Positions 39,701 through 54,700 of a DNA stretch of 64,000 bases are shown piece after piece. Position numbers and translations under genes: made by a program. Positions within the stretch are counted from its first letter, which is position 1. Every line of letters starts with the position of its first letter. Location of the stretch: assembly GCF_018691265.1 (NCBI RefSeq), contig NW_024881303.1:11773777-11837776 (forward strand), written 5' to 3'. The notes beneath the pieces were generated by a model that saw only the letters and a program-made list of their open reading frames with translations, did not search any database and had not been told where the DNA came from. The stretch comes from Tyto alba (lineage: Eukaryota > Chordata > Aves > Strigiformes > Tytonidae).

Positions 39701-42700
39701 AGCCAACAAAGAGACATAGCCATGCATTTCACTAATTCCATGAGCTAAATTAGCTTGAAAACTAACTCTACACAAAGCAACGGAATAGCCTTCTACTTTT
39801 AACACCTGGCTCACTCAGGAGACAGATGAGATCAAAGATAAGAAAAGAGCATGTCCAGTCAAAAGCGAAGCGCTAATTTACATCAGTTTAAGGCTGTAGT
39901 TTCACAACTATTAATATGCTAGTGTAGCCAGGTATCCATTTCTCTACCTTTTTCTTACTCAACCATCTCTCACAGGAAATCTTGCTTTAATATAGAATAA
40001 CAGAACTCTTAACTAGCAAGTTCAAGCTTCTGGACTTTAAACTATTTTTCATGGGCTATACAACTGCCTGTTCTTCTCTTTGATTGTTACAGTCTTAGAC
40101 AGGAAAGAACATATTTTTAGAAAATCTTAATACGCCTTGAAATTACAGTACTAAGATCAGCTGCTGGTCAAAAACATGGTCTAAGTCAGACTGCAGAAAC
40201 TGCCTCAAGTCAAGATGATTTAGAGAGACCAGAGAATGTGAGGAATAATTGCCTTTTATATCTTCGGCATACACCATTAGGAGCATCATACAGCTATAAG
40301 AAAAGTCTCTCAAACTGAAAGCTTGAGGAACTTGCAGCACTTGTGCCCATGAAGATCATTTACACTGATTAGGACACAGCAGCTACTCCTTCCTTCTTTA
40401 AGATAATAAGCAGATTAAGAATTACATACAATGAAAGTAAATAGCTCCTTAAATCTAACAGTTTAATCTTAATCAGTGTTGCTGTGGCAAAACTAATCTT
40501 CTCTTTAATCCACAAAATTGAGTCTAGTATATTTTGCTTCAATATCCTTAAACAATATGTTAAAAAATTCAAAAACATACATAAATGTGTTTGTGTACAC
40601 ATACTGCCATACCAGCATCTCCTCCAGTACAGAACTAGCCTCTCTTCTTGGGTAAGCAGTAAAGCACGAAAAAGCTACCTGTTAGTAAGCTTAGATGAAA
40701 AGGTAGGAGAGAAACTCATAGAACTCTTTTCTGTTGTGCCAATACAAGTCTATTCTTTGAGGCTCACTGGTTTGCAGGTTTGTTTTCTTTAGGGACAGGC
40801 CAGGGTTACTTTACAGGCTATTCCTCGTTCAAATGCACCAAGCATCTTCCTAGTTTAGATTGTGTACCATTCCGCAAAATTGACGTAGCCATTTCAAACC
40901 TGCACTTATTCAATCAGATAACAAATATTTCTAAAAGAAGATAAAAAACAGAGGGCAGTACCTGAGTAGCCTTTAAGCACCAAGCATGTATGCCATGCAC
41001 TATCAAGTAGCTTACAAAAAAATTTCATAAATCCCCATTAAAAAGTACCCTTGATAGCACTGTTCTATTTTTCAAATCTTTTATTAGCTTTGTGGAAGTT
41101 GTTTGCCTGTGCAAAACTAGGAAATCAAATGCACAGAAGCAGCTCTCAGTAGGAATTCTTCTAAAATTTCCCACCCACACGATGTTTATTATATTGAAAG
41201 AAAGGGAGATGAGAGAGAAGACAAATTACGAAGTGAGGATCAGAGCAGATAATTATTTCTGTCCTTGCCCAAGACAGAATAAAACTTGAAAGTACCATCC
41301 AAACACTACACATTTTTAACTTGATTCTTTAAGTCATTCACCTCCTTAACATACCATTACAGTGGTTTTTGGATCCTTGCCAGCAAGGACTCTCGTAGCA
41401 ATTTCTTCATCACATTTTCCAAAAGTAAAGTAGTTTGGATAGAAAGCACCAGCTATTACAACCTGAAATCAATAAAATATTTTATAAAACACAGCAGATT
41501 CAATTTCTTGAAAAGACATACACTAGCAACACAGAGAAATATCAACAAATCTTCATATGAAGATTTTTTCCTGCCTCTTTCCAGGAATTACTGTAATTGT
41601 GGACTAAACGTTGACTCATGCAAACCCTTACCCTCATACTTTCATGAGAATAGTTCAACTTCTGGAACAATTTTACAACATTTTGGTATTTTTGTATGCA
41701 GACTTGCTCTATGAAAACTGTTATTGTTATCCCTGATTTCAAGAATGGACTCAATTTTAAATAAATTCACATAAAATACCCACATGAAAATTATTCAGTT
41801 TTCATGTTACATCTTACAGTACTTAACAATTCAGCTCTGAAAAGTTCACTGCTTATACAGTTAAACCAATTGCCACTGAAATGATAAATAGGCCTGTGAA
41901 AATAAAATCACTACTAATCAGTCCAAATAAGATAAAGAATTTAATTGGAAATTTGACAGTTATAACACCTGAAAGACATCTAATTCCTCCTCCTGCTAGT
42001 AACTAACCAAGACAGTAGTGGTTTAAACAAAGCACTCAAAACAAGTGAAAACATCCTCTTCAAAACTGTTAGCCCTTAGCCTTCCAACACAAACCATCCT
42101 TCTTTAGACTGTTTTTATAACTTTCACAAGGATTAGTCTATTTTATTTTGATGAACTATTAGAAGTGAAAGGACAAGCCCAAGGACCAACTTAGTGTGAA
42201 TTCTGAACCACCAGAAGTAACATTAGTTGTCCTAAATTGCCAAAAAAAATTACTTTTTTTCACCTGCAATCTCAAAATCTACAGATTTTTGAAACATGGG
42301 TGTAATTCTAGTTCACCAGTACTAGTATATGAAAAAACAGTTATAAATTTTGTAAAAAAAAGGCTCTCCCCCTAAAGAGTCAATAAAGCATTACCTGCAA
42401 AATGAATCGTTGTTTGTACACACATTCCTGATCCATAGCAGATGGTTGAGCTTTAACACACATGTTAAATGCTCTGACTCGCCTTTTCAGGTTGTGAAAT
42501 AACTCTGCCACCTGAAATTTGAACTCTATGGTACATATTAAACAGATCAAAACTGTCCACGAATGGAAATAAAATCTGCTAGTGACAGTCTACATAAGCG
42601 GGCAAACTCCCTTTCCTTTTTAGGTGACTAGCATGCATTTCACCTAGCATACTACTTATCATCGCTACTTCAGAAAATAATTTCAGCATTGTGACTCAAG

Positions 42701-45700
42701 CAGTTTTCCTGACATCTCTTTATAAGGCAGCATTTTGTGGTCACAAAGCATATTATGCATATATGATATAGAACAAAATTAGAAGAACTGAAATAACTTT
42801 TTTTCAGGATAATATCCTGATTCTCCATTTAAGTAATTTTTGGCTTGTATCTTAAAAGGTAAAAAACCCATGCTAACAACAACCTGTACTTGTGCACCCA
42901 GCTGTGGCAGTGACAACATATGCTGCACCCTCAGTTCAGCAGACAACCCGGTTGACTTTAAGCGAGACCAAACCTACGCCCCGCAGCAGAACATGCTCTG
43001 TTAAGCTTTCATTCCTGAGCATTTCCAAGAATTTTCCTAAGCAGCCACTGGTCCTCCAGCCACAGAGTGAATGCCTTCATTGGCCCAACTGATTGTGAAG
43101 CAAATGTAGAGAAGTACAGTCTGCTCAACTGCTTCATATCCACATTTTTCCTTCTGCTGCTGGCAGGTTTAGGATACTAAAACTCCTGCTATTTTCCTCA
43201 TAGGACAGCTAGCATAATCAGAGACCAGTCTGTGTGGCTGCCTTAGTTTGGCAAAATCTACTTCCATGCAAGGAATTATAAAATTAGTATTTGAAAGTGA
43301 GACGAATAAACCCCGGATCTTCTTAAGAAGTGTTAGTGTAGGTGTCCATTCTAAACTCTTTAACTATTATGCCATGCACGACAACTTCTTGTATTATCTG
43401 AAACTGAGCCAAGAGAACCCCAACTACCCAGGAGTCTATCACATAAGACTGATCCTTCAGTTTTCCAGTTTCACACAATTTGCTTTTTTCTCATCTTTTT
43501 TTCCTTAATATCAGATATACAAGCTAAAAAACTATTAGCATTTCTTATCCAGATGGTTGCTTACTTTATGAACACCAGCCCTACACTGCTCATGCCAAAG
43601 GTATGACCTGCTGGAATAACAGCTGAAGCCACACTCAGCCAATCAGTTATGCTGGAATTTTACTTATTTCCCCTCTCAACACATCACAATAATCGTGAAG
43701 CCCTTTGTGAAACAGAGTTTTCATTAATTGCTGCAGTAATGTTAGCAACAAGGCTCCACAAACACATCTTCACAAGAATGCACACCTGGCTTTGCTAACA
43801 TTGCAATGATTCTCCTCACTTCTTTCCTTTCTTTGAAATTCTATATAAATGGTGTCTCTACAACCACTTGAGAGAGGAGAGGAGTGGAAGGGGAATGTTT
43901 GCTCACTATGACCACCGGTAATAAAGCTTTTGTCTGATCTGTCTTAAATTGCACTTAGAGTACCAATATTTTCCAACCACTTTAAATAGCACCATCTCCC
44001 CGCTTCCCCCCTAAAGAAACAAAACCTAAAAATTCATTTTTAAAGATGAACATATGCATATATAGACAGATACATAATAATACAGTAGGCTTATCCAAGA
44101 TCTTAGTATTTGTAGAAAATAAAGTCCTTCCACTTATAAAAATTATTAACCATTTCCTTACCTCTCTAATCTTCTTGATATGAATACAATTTGATTTACC
44201 CCACTCAAGCTCTTCCTGGAAAATAAAGTGAAAAATGCAAACACAAAAATTGTTAGAAATTTGTTTCTTCTACTGCTAGTAAGCTTTGTCATATTCTTCT
44301 TTGTATTTACAAACAATAGTTATATACAGCGATAGAAAAGTTTTATCTCATTTCACAGCTTTCTTTGCATCCATATCAACTGAGTACTATGTATGAAAAC
44401 ATAATAAAATTATGTACTTGACTAATAAACTATACTTTAGTCACCACCAGTGCAGCTGTGGGTCATCTAAATTTCTCATATACACCCTCAAGTTCAACTC
44501 CTCTGTATTGCTAGTACCGAATCTACTTTCAGATGGACACTTCTTCCCAAAAAACAGACCTTCTTTATCTGGATGCATAACTATCAGACAGATTTTGGCA
44601 TCTTGGTTACCCATAACTCAGTGTATGTTACACACTGGTGTTCATAAAGCATATTATGCTCTAAAAGAAGCAGAGAAGTAAAAAGGGTTTTATCTTATAC
44701 ACATGAAAGAAAGACTGAAAGCAGTTGTTATCTGTGTACGACTTTTTGTGACTGATGCATGTAAAGACTTTCTACCTTTCCGTTTTTTTGTTTTGTTTTG
44801 TTTTTGGGGGTTGTTTTTTGTTTGTTTTTTTTTTTTTTTTGGGGGGGGGGGGGGACGGACATGGGGGAATGGGGAAGAGTGGAAGGAGATGTGTTTCTTA
44901 AAAAAAATTTTAAAAGACACTTATGCATATTAAAAATATTTATTTCCATTACAGCTCTATTTCCCTTTTCAGCTTGAATTTCAAACCCACGAGCCACTGC
45001 TGATACATCTGTGAAAGGGACAGCATAAGGTACTGCCTTCAAATACTCAGCACTGGATTCAAAGACTCATGTTCTCTCAAAGGGTATGCTTCTATTTACT
45101 TATGAAAAATCTTTATAATAAAGACCAATTTCTAGCAAAAAAATCCTTACTAAGAATGTAAAATACTCCAGCACTGAAGTCACCAACGTTGAATAGAAAA
45201 GAAGAAATGAAATTTAACTAACCTTGGGATGTCTCAGCTCCCCTTTTTGTCTGCAGGCCTGCCATGCCTAAGAAAAAAGTGGTGTAGTATTCAGGCACAA
45301 ACTGTAGTGTTTTAGTAATAATTATTACAAATATTAATGTGACATTTAAAACTATGAAGGTTTTTCCATACCTATACTGAAGATCATTTTTAACACCAAT
45401 TTAAAAGCCGGAGATGCCATTGGGCTACCACAGACTACAACTATTTAAGCACAGAAGAGTATAAGGAAATCTGAATGAAAGTAATTTAAGAAGACTTCTC
45501 CAGTTCAACTGTTCCAACATCCCACACAGCAGGCTCAAATCAGATCAGGTTTTTGAGGATCTTGTCTATGAAGCTCTGAGTAACCTTGACGGACCTCACG
45601 GCTGAACCTGCTGTGAGCAGGACACTGGAATACAGACATAGTGAGTCCCTTTCCAGCCTTAATTATTTAATGATTCTAGTCTAATATGATGCTTGCCTGG

Positions 45701-48700
45701 TTGGATCCTAAGCAGATACAAGTATTTCTCACTCCTATGAATTGTCTTACTCTATTTTGTTGAGGGTGGGCAAAAACTTTGGGTCTTCCTCTCCTTATAG
45801 ATGAGGCACACAAAGTGCTGTATCTGCAAAATATAATTCCAGGAATGCATTCCTGGAGGTTTGAAAGTGTGGCACGGTTATAAAAATTGTACCACAACAG
45901 GCAAAAGAACAAGGATTGCTGTAACAAGATAAATGCAAAGCATCTGACACTGTCCCGCAAAACATGCTTTTCCCTAATTTGAGATGTAGATTTAGGGGAT
46001 GGACCACTCGGTGGATAAGGGATCGGCTGGAAGATCGCACCCGGAGTTGCAGTCAACAGCTCGATGTCCAAGTGGAGAGCAGGGACAAGTGGTGATCCTC
46101 AGCGGTCAGTACTGGGACCAGTGCTGTTTAACATCTTTGTTGGCAACACAGACAGTGGGATCAAGTGCACCCTCAGCAAGTTTGCTGATGACACCAAACT
46201 GTGCGGTGTGGTGACACGCTGGGGGGCAGGGATGCCACCCAGAGGGACCTGGGCAGGCGGGCCCAGGCAAACTTCATGGAGTTCAACAAGGCCACGTGCA
46301 AGGTCCTGCCCGTGGGTCAGGGCAATCCCAAGCACAAATCCAGGCTGGGCGAGGAGTGGCTGAAGAACAGCCCTGCACAGAAGGACCTGGGGGTGTTGGT
46401 GGATGGAGAACTGACTATGAGCCACCAATGTGCCCTCGCAGCCCAGAAAAGCCAACCATGTTCTGGGCTGCATCACAAGTGTGGCCAGCAGGTTGAGGGA
46501 GGGGATTCTCCCCCTCTACTCCGCTCTTGTGAGGCCCCACCTGCAGTGCTGGGTCCAGCTCTGGGACCTCCAGTGTAAGAAGGAGATGGACCTGCTCAAG
46601 CAGGTGCAGAGGAGGCCGTGACGATCATCAGGGGGCTGGAGCATGTTGCTTTGATAGAGCTACATTGAAATGTTTCCCTCCCAACCCAAACCATTCTGTG
46701 GAACTGTTCTATGATATAACTTTTCCGCCTTCAAGCTAGCTTAGAGGTTATGGCATGCAATGCTGCATCTACAGACTGAAAAGGAGTTTAAGGACTATTG
46801 TATGAACTGTAATTACATATACAGCCTCAAACTTGCCATCAGCTCCTGCAACAAAATTGGAAACACAGCATTTATGTCACTGAATTTCTGGACATCACTT
46901 AGAGCTTTCAGATATTCTTGCATTCCAAAAGCAGACCAAGCACCTTACGTTCCAAGGCTTTAATGGAGGAAGTCCTGATTTGTACTGGGAGAAGTACAAC
47001 AGCCACCTGGAAACACAGCCACACTGAGCAGGCTATCCAAATAGTTTTGTGAGATGGGCTGAGTATTAAAGCACATGCAAACATCTGTAAATAAATAGAA
47101 CAACTTGGATGCTTTGATTGGATGCTGTAATAATCCAGGCTACTTTCAGAACCTTTCTTTTCTCTTTGCTTTGGCATAAAAGTGGACTGATTCAGATACA
47201 GTTCTGACATAGATGCCTCCCAGAAAACAGGCCTGGAAGAGAAATTAACATACCCAGAATATTAATGAAAATAATCTCATTATCAGGCAGCAAATCTATG
47301 ACAAATGCCTGCAGAATCCATTTCTTCTAGTTTGACAGCAAGTCACCTCATAATAGACTTTTCCAGCTTACTGTGGACACTATTAGCATTGCTGAATAGC
47401 CAGACTGCATTTCCCTACCTTGACGGAGGCTATCTGATGTACTGATTTTGAGTAATGCTTTTGACATCCACTGCTTCCATACCCAAGCCTTACAATATGT
47501 CAGAAAAATAATTTTCACTTATTTGACATTTTTTTCTTTTAAAAACTCTCTTTTTTTTTTTGAATCATACCACTTAAACCAGGCTAATTAGCCTTTACTT
47601 CCCTGGATTCTCCTACTACTACCAAAGTTTTGTACCATTTCTAATTCACTGAAACCTTTTCATAAGCAACGGCTTACAAAAGACATGCTAATGATTCACA
47701 GAACTTCAGCCTACCCTGGAAGAAATCTAATCTGAACCAGGGAGTTTAAAAACAAGTTATTTTCTTTGTCTTTTCTGATACTCAGCCATTCAAAACAGAG
47801 CCTTCACATCACTCACACATAGAGATACTGCACAGGAAGCTCTGTCTGAATGTTTGCATTTATTCTCCAGGACAACATACTAGTTTATAGAAGTATCACC
47901 TTCAGATTAACAGGACATGAGGGAAATATACAACAGGATAAAGAGAATTCAGAGTGGATGATGCATGAGCCTCAGGATCAGTCAGTACACGTGGCATACG
48001 TGCCCATGTGTGCTTCATAAAATTCTGACACCAGAGTACTGAAAAACAAGTTAGATTTCAAAGTGAAAAAAGGCCAACATAAACAAAATGGAATAAATTA
48101 TATTGGCAGCTGAAGATTTCAGAGTCTCTAGAAGATTACAGAACATGTCAGGCCATCCATAATGTGAAAGGTTGGATTTCGAGTGGTAAGTTCCTCTAGC
48201 AGAAGTCTTTCCTATGGTGTACCAGCTCCACGTGTGACTGCAGGCTCGACCTCTGTCCATGGTACTGAGCTACTGGCGAGCCAAGCACACCCCAAAATCA
48301 CATTTAGACAGAACGAAATGTTAAAAAGTCAAAACTATGAGGTCTGGAGAAAGGACACCAAACTCATTCTGTAGAACTTACCAGTCCACACTGCTCTTGG
48401 TTAAAAGGAAGATACCACTACCACCAGGTGTCTGGCATTTTATTTTGATTATTAATACAGAGACAATTGGAACTAGTGGTGTTATACATGAGGACACAGT
48501 CTTCCAAAAGCATCACTAAGCAGCTAGGAATAATGTGAAGTTTTTAACAACTTGCAAAGCACAAATGCTGCACTAATTCTAGAAAGGTGAAAAGCTCAGT
48601 CCTGCTTTATCAGAGTTCACTGGAAGATAAGCCAGAAAAAAGACTTACCTTAAATGCATTCACAATTGCTATGCAGTCACTTTTACTGTTCTCAGCAAAA

Positions 48701-51700
48701 AACAGTTTGTTCCTGGCAATAGAAACAAAAAGAATTAACAGTATTTTTTTTTCAAATATTGAATGTATTATACAGCTCAGAATGCTACATTATTAACACC
48801 TTCCAGGACATTAATGAACAAGGTCAGTGCATTTATTTTAAGTATTTGTTCACATTTCCTTGCAGAAGGTAAACTGTGTGGGCAGAATAATAAAAAAAAT
48901 GTGATCCTATTTAAAAAAAAACAAACAAAAAAACCCCAAACAAACAAACAACAAAAAAACCCCCAAACAGTTTAATAGACACTTCCACATGTTCACATCA
49001 GAAAGGTAAAGCTGAAGAATCAGGTCTTGTACTCAGAAAAAGATGAATTAGGTCTATGATACTAATTAGTTCATACAGACATAGATTTCAGTACCTCAGC
49101 TGCCCTAGAAAAGCTGCTTCTTGCACTGCCTGGCACTGACAGGGAAAATATTATTTAGTGGTCAGCTCAGCCTTCTGCCCCTAAATGTAGTTAGGAAGTT
49201 GTAAAACATCTAGAGTAATACCTGTATCCATCAACATGCTGTTTGAAAGGTGCTGCAAAAAAATTCCGCAAAGAGAGTGCTGCAGCTACAACAAAAACAA
49301 ATCAAAATGAAAACCTGCAAATAATTTGTTTTTAGAGAAATGTTTTCACACGTTGTTCTTTCAGTTACCTATAATAAGGCATTCTTCTAAGCACCCAAAG
49401 ACATGCCCGAGGACTATCAATTTTCCAAGACGCAGATCCACTGGCAACTGTGCCAATACCCTTCCTAAGAAAGTCAGCTCACCATCATGTGGATTTTCTT
49501 CTGCTTGTGCACAAGTTTTAAGTGCTCCCAGCTAGAGAAATTAAGATTTATTCACTCGTAAAAGTTGACAAAGGAAATATAAGATCAGTTTGTAAGAAAA
49601 CAAGAAAAGAAGAAAGCAATTATCTCAAAACAACATCAATTAATATAAAAATTGTAAAGTCAATTTTAAAAGCCTAGTATTTTGAAACCAAAGCTTCTAC
49701 TATACATATTGAACATAAAAGCAAGCTACAGATGATACAAATGTAATTTCTTATGCACTTTGTAAATGAACAAGTTTAATCCAATGAATGTGGTTTCAGA
49801 TCAGAGGGCAACTGAGCAACCACTCAGCTGCTCACCCGCCCTTTCCCCCCCAGCACTGAGAAGGAGAAAATAAGCAAAAGGCTCAGGGTTTGATATACGG
49901 ACAGGGAGGAGTAAATTACCATTATGTTCACGAGCAAAAGGCAGACTCATTAAGGGAAGGAAAAAAAGAACATAAATTTAATACAGACAATAACAACACC
50001 ACCACTTAACAGAACAGCACAGTGAGAAGCATTATCACATCTTGAGAACATCATCTCCCACCACTCTCCTTCTCAGGCTCAGCTCTGCTCCCAGTATCTC
50101 TAGTCCAGCAGTGCAGGGGCAGGGAACTGGGGGTACAGTCAGTGCTGCCACTTCTTCCATCTTGGGGTGGGGGACAGAACTTCTGGAAATTCTTCCCCCT
50201 GCTCCAGCATGGTCCCTCTCCCACAGGAGACAGTCCTCCCCAAACTTTCTCCAACGTGAGTCCCTCCCACAGGCTGCAGCCCTTCCTGAGCTGCTCCGGT
50301 GTGGAACACCCCCGCATGCTGCAGTCCTCCCAGTGCCAAACTACAACAGTGGGGGCTGCTTCTTCCCACAGGGTCCCGGCCTCCTTTGGGTGCAGACACC
50401 TTTGTTTTCTGTGTGAGGCCCCTCACAGGCCATAAATCAGTGTCTGCTCCTACTTCATGGATGGAAGAGGGGGCTGCCCTGCCGTCTCACCACAGGATAC
50501 AGGGGGGTCTCTGCTCTGGCATATGTTATTGCAGAGGCACAGCTGATTGGCTTTCTAACTGAAAAGCAAAATCACCAACTTCCTTGTATGGGTCAGAAGG
50601 GGATCTTCAGCCTAACTAATGCCTATACATTATAAGGTATAAGAGTGTGATTTTGCTACTTTATTAATAAACAATTTCACTTACAGAATTCAAGTTCTTT
50701 TGCTTTCTATTCTTTCTCACCACAGATGCTAGTTCACAAACAGTATCATTGCTCCCTGCTGAAATTATTATCCTGTTTTAATGAAGTAACTGCAGAAATT
50801 ATGCTGAAGAGGACAGTAACCAAACAACAGTCAAATGTGAGAAAAGATTCTCTAGACAGTTCCTACAACAGGTTCCAATTAAAGCTACCACAATCTTAAA
50901 TACCAAGAAAAAGACTTATACAGTACATTTTTATTACCTTGATTTTAACAACATTAAAAGAATGCATACCTCTTTCAGCTGAAGTACAGTACGTTCAATG
51001 TCACCTACACTGGGTGGAGAAAGAGCTGTTGCCAGCAAGGCTTTTGGTCCCCCCATATCAAGCATTTTTATTTTTAAGACTGTAGTTCCCAACGGACAAC
51101 GCTGAAGGGAAGACAATGTTATTGTTACTTTCATTCAATGGGAAGCGACACAGTATTTTATATGAAAAATAAGTTAAAGTTTACAATTTAGTGAAACCAG
51201 CCATTAATTCTGTGTAACTAAAGATATTTTTCTTTTGAACAGCTTGCTTGTTTCTAATTCACATCCATTTTACTGCTATAATGCATCTCCTTCTCTGAAG
51301 AATATTATGTAGAATAGTCTTTGTCTATTACTTTACTTAAATTCTATTCAGTATTGCAGTTATATAGCAAACTACTTAGAATGTACACAGTCTTTAGGAA
51401 AAGTAAAGAAAAATTGTTTTTTATTGTCTCTATGACCACACACATTAAAAAAATTCTTTATGTTTCCCAAAAGTCTTACCAGTATCTCAGGTACTGACTT
51501 CTCTGGAATAAAGTCTGTCCAGAATTCCTTGTGTACAAGCCTGTAACAATACCCTTTGGAAACACGTCCAGCACGACCTTCACATAAAAGAACAAATCAC
51601 CCATTTGTAAACTTCCCACATTTCAGTCTGTTCAACAAACTCATCCATCTACAAGTCTTCTGGGCAGCTGAACAGCACATGATAGCTGATGGTGCAGGCT

Positions 51701-54700
51701 GACCAGTATTTTGATCTCTTGCAGTAGACAGGCTCAGTGGAGACACTGTCTCTATCCTTTCCTACATAAGGATCGGATAAAATCATTTTGCTTTCATAGC
51801 AGCAGTAAATAAACTTAATTATTTCACTCGAATACATCTTTCACATAACCGCCCTCAAATCAGCATTCATCTTTCTCAGTTAAAAACACATGACAAATCC
51901 TGTGCTAAAATACACTTCCTCAAACCGTGAAAAGGCGTAAGTTTAATATAGTTAAAGATGTCAACACTAATTTTAGCAGACTCCCAAACTGAAGATTCTA
52001 TATGAAGAGTAAATATGCTTTGTGGTTGTATTTCTTTACACAATGAGCATACTCAGATTTCCTATTTGACAAAAATCTGTATAAACAACTTTCAAAATAC
52101 CACAATGAACAGCAAAGCCACCTTTATGGTCTACTCTTTATACAAAACACAGTGATTCAGAAAATCTATCTTCACAAATCCAAACACCATTCGCTTCAAC
52201 AAACTAAGAGGTATTCCAACCAGTGGGATACTCCACTAGGAGAATTAGGATACACTGACCCGGAACCAAATGGAAATAAAAGCTGTGTATTGGGTTTGCA
52301 TGGCAAGATTTTGGTAGCCAGGGGGCTACAGGGGTGGCTTCTGTGAGAAGCTGCTAGAAGCTTCCTCCATGTCCGACGGAGCCAACTCCCACTGGCTCAA
52401 CAACAGACCCACTGCTGGCCAAAGCTGAGCCCATAAGCAACAGTGGTAGTGCCTCTGGGATAACTTATTCAAGAAGAGGAAGAAACTGCTTTGAAACAGC
52501 AGCCAGAGGAGAGTGAGAGTATGAGGACCAACTCTGCAGACACCGAGGTCAGTGAAGAAGGAGGGGCAGGAGGTGCTCCAGGCACTGAAACAGATTCCCC
52601 TGCAGCCCCTGGTGAAGCCCCTGGCGAGGCAGGCTGTGCCCTGCAGCCCAGGGAGGTCCCCAGTGGAGCAGATCCCCACCCGCAGCCCAGGGAGGACCCC
52701 ACACCGGAGCAGGTGGATGTGCCCGGAGGAGGCTGTGACCCTGTGGGAAGCCCACACCGGAGCAGGCTCCTGGGTGGGCCAGTGGCCTCATGGAGAGAGG
52801 AGCCCACACCGGAGCAGGCTCCTGGGTGGGCCAGTGGCCTCACGGAGAGAGGAGCCCACACCGGAGCAGGCTCCTGGGTGGGCCAGTGGCCTCATGGAGA
52901 GAGGAGCCCACACTGGAGCAGGTCTGCTGGCAGGACCTGTGCCACCGTGGGGGACCCACACGGGAGCAGTCTGTTCCTGAAGGACTGCACCCCATGGAAA
53001 GGGCCTATGCTGGAGCAGTTAGTAAAGAACTGCAGCCTGTGGGAAGGACCCATGTTGGAGAAGTTTGCGGAGGCTCTCCCATGGGAAGACTGTCCCATAG
53101 GAAGGACTCCATGCTGGGGCAGGGGAAAAGTGCGAAGGGGAAGGAGTGGCAGAGACAACGTGTGATGAACTGACAGCAACCCCCATTCCCTGTCCCCCTG
53201 TGCCACTCAGGGTGAGGAGGTAGAAAAATCGGGAGTGAAGTTGAGCCTGGGACTAAGGGAAGGCTGGGGGGAAGGTGTTTTAAGATTTGGTTTTATTTCT
53301 CATTACCCTGCTCTGATTTGATTGGTAGCAAATTAAATTCGTTTCCCCAAGTCAAGTCAGTTTTCCCCGTGATGGTAATTGCTGAGTGATCTCCCTTTCC
53401 TTCTCAATACACAAGCCTTTTGTCCTCACTCTTCTCCCCTCAGTCCAGCTGAGGAGGGGGAGAGTGAGAGAGCAGCTTGGTGGGAACCTGGTGTCCTGTC
53501 AAGGTCAACCCACCACTAGCTGTAATTGTGAAGTCCTCATAATATTTAAAAATGAGGCTCGTTTTATATCTAAAAATGTCACTGTTATTAATTTATTTAG
53601 TACTCTTTTTGACTGAAACAAAAAGATTTTGATATTTAAGAGCCCTGTCTTACTAGAAGAGCTGATATGAAATCTTAAACCTTGTATTACAAACACTGAT
53701 CTACACTAGAGACACTGCTGCAGGTAGCTCAACTGATTGAAGAGCGACAAATGGACATGAAAGGTTTTTTTATTGCTGAAACTCCTAAGTAGTTAATAAA
53801 TACCTAGCAGTACCTATCTCCCCTTTTTAAAAATGGCCCATGATAAAAAAATGACTATTATATACCAAAGAATCCTGGTAAGTTTCATGGTCCAGGAATT
53901 TTAGCATTTTCCAGTAAAGTATAAAACATTCCCACGGAAAAATACTTGAACAAAATAAAACATTCAGGTGTAGTTGTTCAATCACATTTTAAGATCCTGA
54001 CATGAATAAGAATTATGTTTTTGTATAAAGTATTCATGGCAAAAATAATCTGTCCTTTTTACTCTAAATAAAAAAGAAACACAGAATACTCCATGAGAGT
54101 TAGCTTCTAAAATTCCTTTCCACTACCTACTGTCATCTTACCTTTTCTTTGATTACAGTTTGCTTTAGATGCCCAGCAAAGCCTCAAACTTTGGTAATTG
54201 GTTTCTCCATCACAAACCAAAGTTCTAGTTAAGCAGAAATCTATCACTGCAATTAAGAAAACAAAGAAAATACTATAGAACAATTTATCCTCATATGGCA
54301 GTGGAAAAAATACTGAATGATTTTGTTACCAGAAAATTTTCAGTTATTTGAAAACCAGGAAGAGAACATTAGATTTGTAAACCACCAGACCCAGGATACT
54401 CTGAATGCTAACAGAACCACAAATAGATTCTAACATAAAATAAAGTTAGTGCAGATGACAAGCATAAAAATGTAATTATTTCTGCATTTAGACATGTTAG
54501 AATTTGCTTAATCTGATGCAATTATTTCAAAACATAGTCAGAACGTCAAGAAAAAGCTTAATGTACTTGTGACATGAGGTCTGCTTTGGCTTGTTACTGC
54601 ATTTTGAATTATTTCTTCTCCCCCATCTTGTAAAGATTAAAACCAACACCCCACTCAGTAGCTCTACTATTTGCTCATATATTCACATTTAAAACTGTTC

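Noticed and set aside
52491..53165. 224-codon plus-strand frame with repeated units
   Set aside because: It lies wholly inside the family B LTR; the repeat in the product reflects the 52-bp tandem repeat, not a protein domain.
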